The notes under the pieces: model-generated | Seen by the model: only the letters and a program-made list of their open reading frames with translations | What the model was told of the DNA's origin: nothing | Database searches by the model: none | Program-made: the position numbers and the translations under genes | NCBI GenBank assembly: GCA_900547555.1 | Contig: URHG01000002.1 | Span: 1-64,000, forward strand | Origin: an uncultured Porphyromonadaceae bacterium | GTDB lineage: Bacteria > Bacteroidota > Bacteroidia > Bacteroidales > UBA11471 | Direction of reading: 5' to 3' | DNA length: 64,000 bases | Shown here: one piece after another, positions 62,501 through 64,000 of the stretch | Position numbering within the stretch: position 1 is the stretch's first letter | Layout: each line of letters starts with the position of its first letter

Positions 62501-62711
62501 AATAGCGACCTCGGCTGAATCCCGAAATGGTCGATACATCGTTGGCAAACTTGGCGAATTGCGATTCCGTAGCAATGAGATAGGGATTGTCTTTTGTACC
62601 GTCTCCTCCTGCGTATTCCGTTGCCGTTGTACCATCCCACGCCGCCGATGCATACATGCAAGGTGCAGCAAACAGTATAGCCGACAAGAAATGTTTAAAT
62701 AGTTTTTTCAT
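59598..62711 (-). CDS. large secreted pectate lyase (PL1-like) with T9SS sorting tail
   Basis: A 1037-residue protein with a signal peptide (1-24, ending YASAA). An N-terminal GLUG-type beta-helix adhesion region spans about 30-345 (GTKDNPYLIATESQFAKFA) and an FnIII-like part about 370-440. The PL1-type pectate lyase domain starts at AFPGAEGYGRFAHGG near 450 and runs to about 790 (GLIVLDDDVKCDDYVTIAGQ, NDNICRFLRSRRGGDADTGG, DHATASWGTDETFSS). A calcium-binding, dockerin/EF-hand-like stretch lies near 830-870 (DTDLDGLPDWWEE, DNNNDGFSALEDYL). The T9SS type A tail is at the end (SYEIYSLGGVKIASG, ending TKSYKIVKDK). It would cut demethylated pectin, complementing the two pectinesterases. An upstream ATG at 62753 is possible but 62711 gives the proper signal peptide. 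Confidence 0.9.
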   Translation of the reverse strand: MKKLFKHFLSAILFAAPCMYASAAWDGTTATEYAGGDGTKDNPYLIATESQFAKFANDVSTISGFSRGRYFKLTTDLVMHEGVGSNMSSSMNGGKAYSPQTPMVGIFTDETTYTAAFEGIFDGDGHTISGLYSVDYAICVSLFRITYNATIKNLGVIDSYFYGNARFAGIVGKMVDSKLINCYVKNTRLEGYGSYAGCIVGQCVGSSQIINCYSDATLTAKNNAGGIVGRIGAGDIDSCIIDNCVSISTLTTTKSNKAGISSENSVGSLVRNCFYANTLSAAINSDKGKTENISQLAAETFTGDSIVAVLNANAEQIPGACRWIRSSTCPTLDYSAFTIDEDEVDISAMATSPIPADGNLHANGDSGDVLLQWNAAIDGKTTKQYLYIDTDKNSLSTATPDDAITLGTDTCYNAPLQSKTAIHYWRVDRVDADGVVTKGSVWSFQPRLLAFPGAEGYGRFAHGGRGGKVMYVTNLNASGEGSFHHAVTAGNGPRTVIFNVSGLIVLDDDVKCDDYVTIAGQTAPGKGICIANGSVGIANDNICRFLRSRRGGDADTGGSIGFYYADNAIIDHATASWGTDETFSSRSCQNITIQRSMISEALGIAGHRKYPEGTNHGYAATIGGDIGSFHHNLLANCYGRNWSMGGGTDANGYYAGRLDIFNNVVYNWVTRTTDGGAHEVNFVNNYYKMGTDTKHTVLFTLNIEGNLKGTQSAYVNGNIRDNKNGSLSTDKLNDTYRLSIDDGRGSIDWEAFVDTPYFPSYAKIETAQEAYKSVLSDVGANLPFSDDTDRRVIRETLDRSYTYVGSKSGIKGEIDNEADAGGYELYPEEMRPADFDTDLDGLPDWWEEIKGSNVNSATGDYSDSHADNNNDGFSALEDYLAFMASPNTMLKPGETTDIDLKAMFAGYTQSPIYTVDDPQSISHISGSKLTIAAPSRIGIYPITLTVTDGDGDSYTRLLNIAVTEKEMLNIEQTAVDENDIRSYEIYSLGGVKIASGNCAENTSVYTLNLPDTGIGIYLLKVTDGTGMTKSYKIVKDK

Positions 62712-62831
62712 GATATGTATTTTAAAGTTCGATCGGATTGTAATTGTCTCCATGACCGGAGATATATTTTAAGACTTCACCAAGTCATATTCTATTGCAT
62801 CGTCTCGATAATCCGGAACTATGTAATGAAA

Positions 62832-62839
62832 CAAATATA
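62832..62839 (-). promoter_or_regulatory. -7 element for the pectate lyase gene
   Basis: TATATTTG on the minus strand, about 120 bases before the ATG at 62711, giving a long leader. Confidence 0.5.
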
Positions 62840-63590
62840 ATGAGATGTGAATAAACAAAAGAATAAAAAATAGGTCAAAAATGAGGATTATTCATTCAAT
62901 TTTGTTTTCGATATATACTTGGAGCGAGAATGATATCGAGAATGATATATAGCTTCGATCGAGTTTGTATAAAATCTATATATGTCTAGTAAATGTTATT
63001 TTGCTTATATTTAATTCATTATACATCAATAAGATGGTAATTGCAGCGCCTTGCAAAAGAAACAGAATAGAAACAAAATAGGTATTTTAGGAGATTCTTC
63101 GCTTTTTACTTTTCACTTGATTTCATTCCTTGCACTTGGTCACACATAAAGTGTTTCTCGGAGCAATTCTTCCTACCACTTACATCTCACTTGAAGAATA
63201 TCGTTTGGTTGCCCATAAAGAATTTTGCAGCCAAAAGAGAAAAGCACGAACCTCAGCCTTGTGGGTCTAATCTTCATCGGAGTTTTATCCTTTACAAAGT
63301 TAGCTATTTCTATCAAGTCATAGGCATATGGAAAGATAAATATGCCTACTTATATTTAGTTTACTTTGGTTTAGCATATATATAGGCTAATAGACTAAAC
63401 TGAATTTTCAATGGGTTTCCACATTCTACCTACACAAATCCACAGCTAAAAGAGAAGATAACTTTATACTCATTTTCTCTTTTCGCTGCAATACATTTTA
63501 ATATCTGCTTTTCATACATCCTGTAATAACAAAGAACAATGATTTCGCAAAAACGAAGCTTTTTATAATGAACGAATCAAATAAAAGCAG
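62840..63590. other. AT-rich intergenic region before the methyltransferase locus
   Basis: About 750 bases with no convincing gene; a 64-residue frame at 63191-63385 lacks a ribosome-binding or family signal. The composition is clearly lower in GC than the rest of the window. GCAGCCAAAAGAGAAAA at 63227-63243 and the complement of GCAGCGAAAAGAGAAAA at 63473-63489 form a 17-base inverted repeat with one mismatch, and a third partial copy (CAGCTAAAAGAGAA) lies near 63442. Possible boundary of an acquired island; no transposase or integrase is seen. Confidence 0.4.
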
Positions 63591-63598
63591 TACATTTG
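63591..63598 (+). promoter_or_regulatory. -7 element for the XRE-methyltransferase operon
   Basis: TACATTTG lies 29 bases before the XRE start at 63627. Confidence 0.55.
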
Positions 63599-63626
63599 CC
63601 AAATAATGACAAATGCCGAAGCGTAA

Positions 63627-63914
63627 ATGTTATTTGCTCAAAGAATAAAGAAGGCCAGAATTGAAAAAGGATTGCTACAGAAAGAATTAGCAATAGCTCT
63701 AAACGTAGATATACCAATGTATAGTCGTATTGAGCGTGGAGATCGATTAGCTAAAAGAGAACAAGTAATACATCTTTCCGATATTTTGGATATCGAGCGA
63801 GAAGAATTATTAAGTCTTTGGATTGCAGATCGAGTGAATGCAGTTATAGGAGATGATAAAAATGTTGCCGATAAGGCTTTGAAAATAATAGTAGATAATA
63901 GAACATGGAAATAA
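63627..63914 (+). CDS. XRE-family HTH regulator of a restriction-modification locus
   Basis: A 95-residue protein with an HTH_3 domain in the first 65 residues (RIKKARIEKGLLQKELAIAL, YSRIERGDRLAKREQVIHLS, LSDILDIEREELLSLW), followed by a short helical tail. Its stop codon overlaps the following methyltransferase start by 10 bases, so the two are coupled. Small XRE proteins next to DNA methyltransferases often act as controller proteins that delay or limit expression; that role is inferred from the pairing. Codon use is AT-rich compared with the rest of the window. Confidence 0.85.
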   Translation: MLFAQRIKKARIEKGLLQKELAIALNVDIPMYSRIERGDRLAKREQVIHLSDILDIEREELLSLWIADRVNAVIGDDKNVADKALKIIVDNRTWK

Positions 63915-64000
63915 AAACATCTCATACACTTATTAATGGTGATAGCCGGAATCTCTCTCTGATTCCGGATAGATCCGTTCATTTGATCATTACATCGCCA
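63905..64000 (+). CDS. site-specific DNA methyltransferase (5' part; cut by the window end)
   Basis: Only the first 32 codons are present, ending at the last base. The peptide contains LINGDSRNLSLIPDRSVHLI followed by ITSP, the N-terminal arrangement of N4/N6 adenine or cytosine methyltransferases of the beta type, where the catalytic motif (D/S)PP(Y/F/W) begins with TSPP. The ATG at 63905 overlaps the upstream XRE gene by 10 bases. Whether a restriction endonuclease or a larger phage-defence operon follows cannot be seen. Confidence 0.7.
   Translation, partial: MEIKTSHTLINGDSRNLSLIPDRSVHLIITSP

Noticed and set aside
63191..63385. 64-residue frame in the AT-rich right end
   Set aside because: No conserved features, no promoter or coding bias; it could be real but cannot be supported.

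Overview
The window is chromosomal DNA of a Bacteroidales bacterium. Four things point there. The predicted -7 elements follow the Bacteroidetes pattern TAnnTTTG. Two secreted enzymes end in type IX secretion (T9SS) sorting tails. Several families are typical of the order (DUF4292, DUF1573, barrel proteins with a carboxypeptidase-regulatory-like N-terminus, MeaB). The protein sequences of the core genes also read as Bacteroidetes. A Barnesiella/Coprobacter-like relative is plausible, but the genus cannot be fixed from the sequence alone.

1-12.1 kb is the informational core, all on +: the 3' part of mnmA, tRNA-Trp(CCA), secE, nusG, rplK, rplA, rplJ, rplL, rpoB, rpoC. A hairpin with a T-run lies between rplL and rpoB (likely attenuator), another hairpin between rpoB and rpoC, and a strong terminator follows rpoC.

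12.2-32.4 kb is a mixed housekeeping and accessory stretch. It holds a periplasmic pectin methylesterase, a zinc-type cation diffusion facilitator, trpS, an EamA exporter, a TonB-receptor-like barrel protein, an Lrp regulator with a basic tail, a P-loop kinase-like protein, a GNAT, a metal ABC transporter pair lacking its permease (znuA-znuC), an hflX-thioesterase-dprA operon, a yaaA-acetyltransferase operon, an XRE-cupin regulator coupled to an acyl-CoA synthetase, and a dgt-TPM operon.

32.5-44.5 kb is an envelope region: dut, a TPR protein, a DUF4292 lipoprotein, a degenerate LytM/EnvC-like protein, a FemAB-like acyltransferase and a Wzx-type flippase in one direction. Four glycosyltransferases in two opposed groups and an outer-membrane protein follow.

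45.4-62.7 kb is a pectin and plant-glycan degradation region: an AraC regulator, a GH3 glycosidase with a PA14 domain, a 1144-residue T9SS pectinesterase, a GH29 alpha-L-fucosidase, a GH43 enzyme and a 1037-residue T9SS pectate lyase. No SusC/SusD pair is present. DUF1573 and meaB sit inside this region. Its intergenic gaps are filled with dispersed repeats built from a gtcattctga...gaagaatctc unit. One 108-base module occurs in opposite orientation on the two sides of the GH43-DUF1573-meaB block.

62.8-64 kb is AT-rich and ends with an XRE regulator overlapping the first 32 codons of a DNA methyltransferase, which looks like the edge of a restriction-modification or other acquired island.
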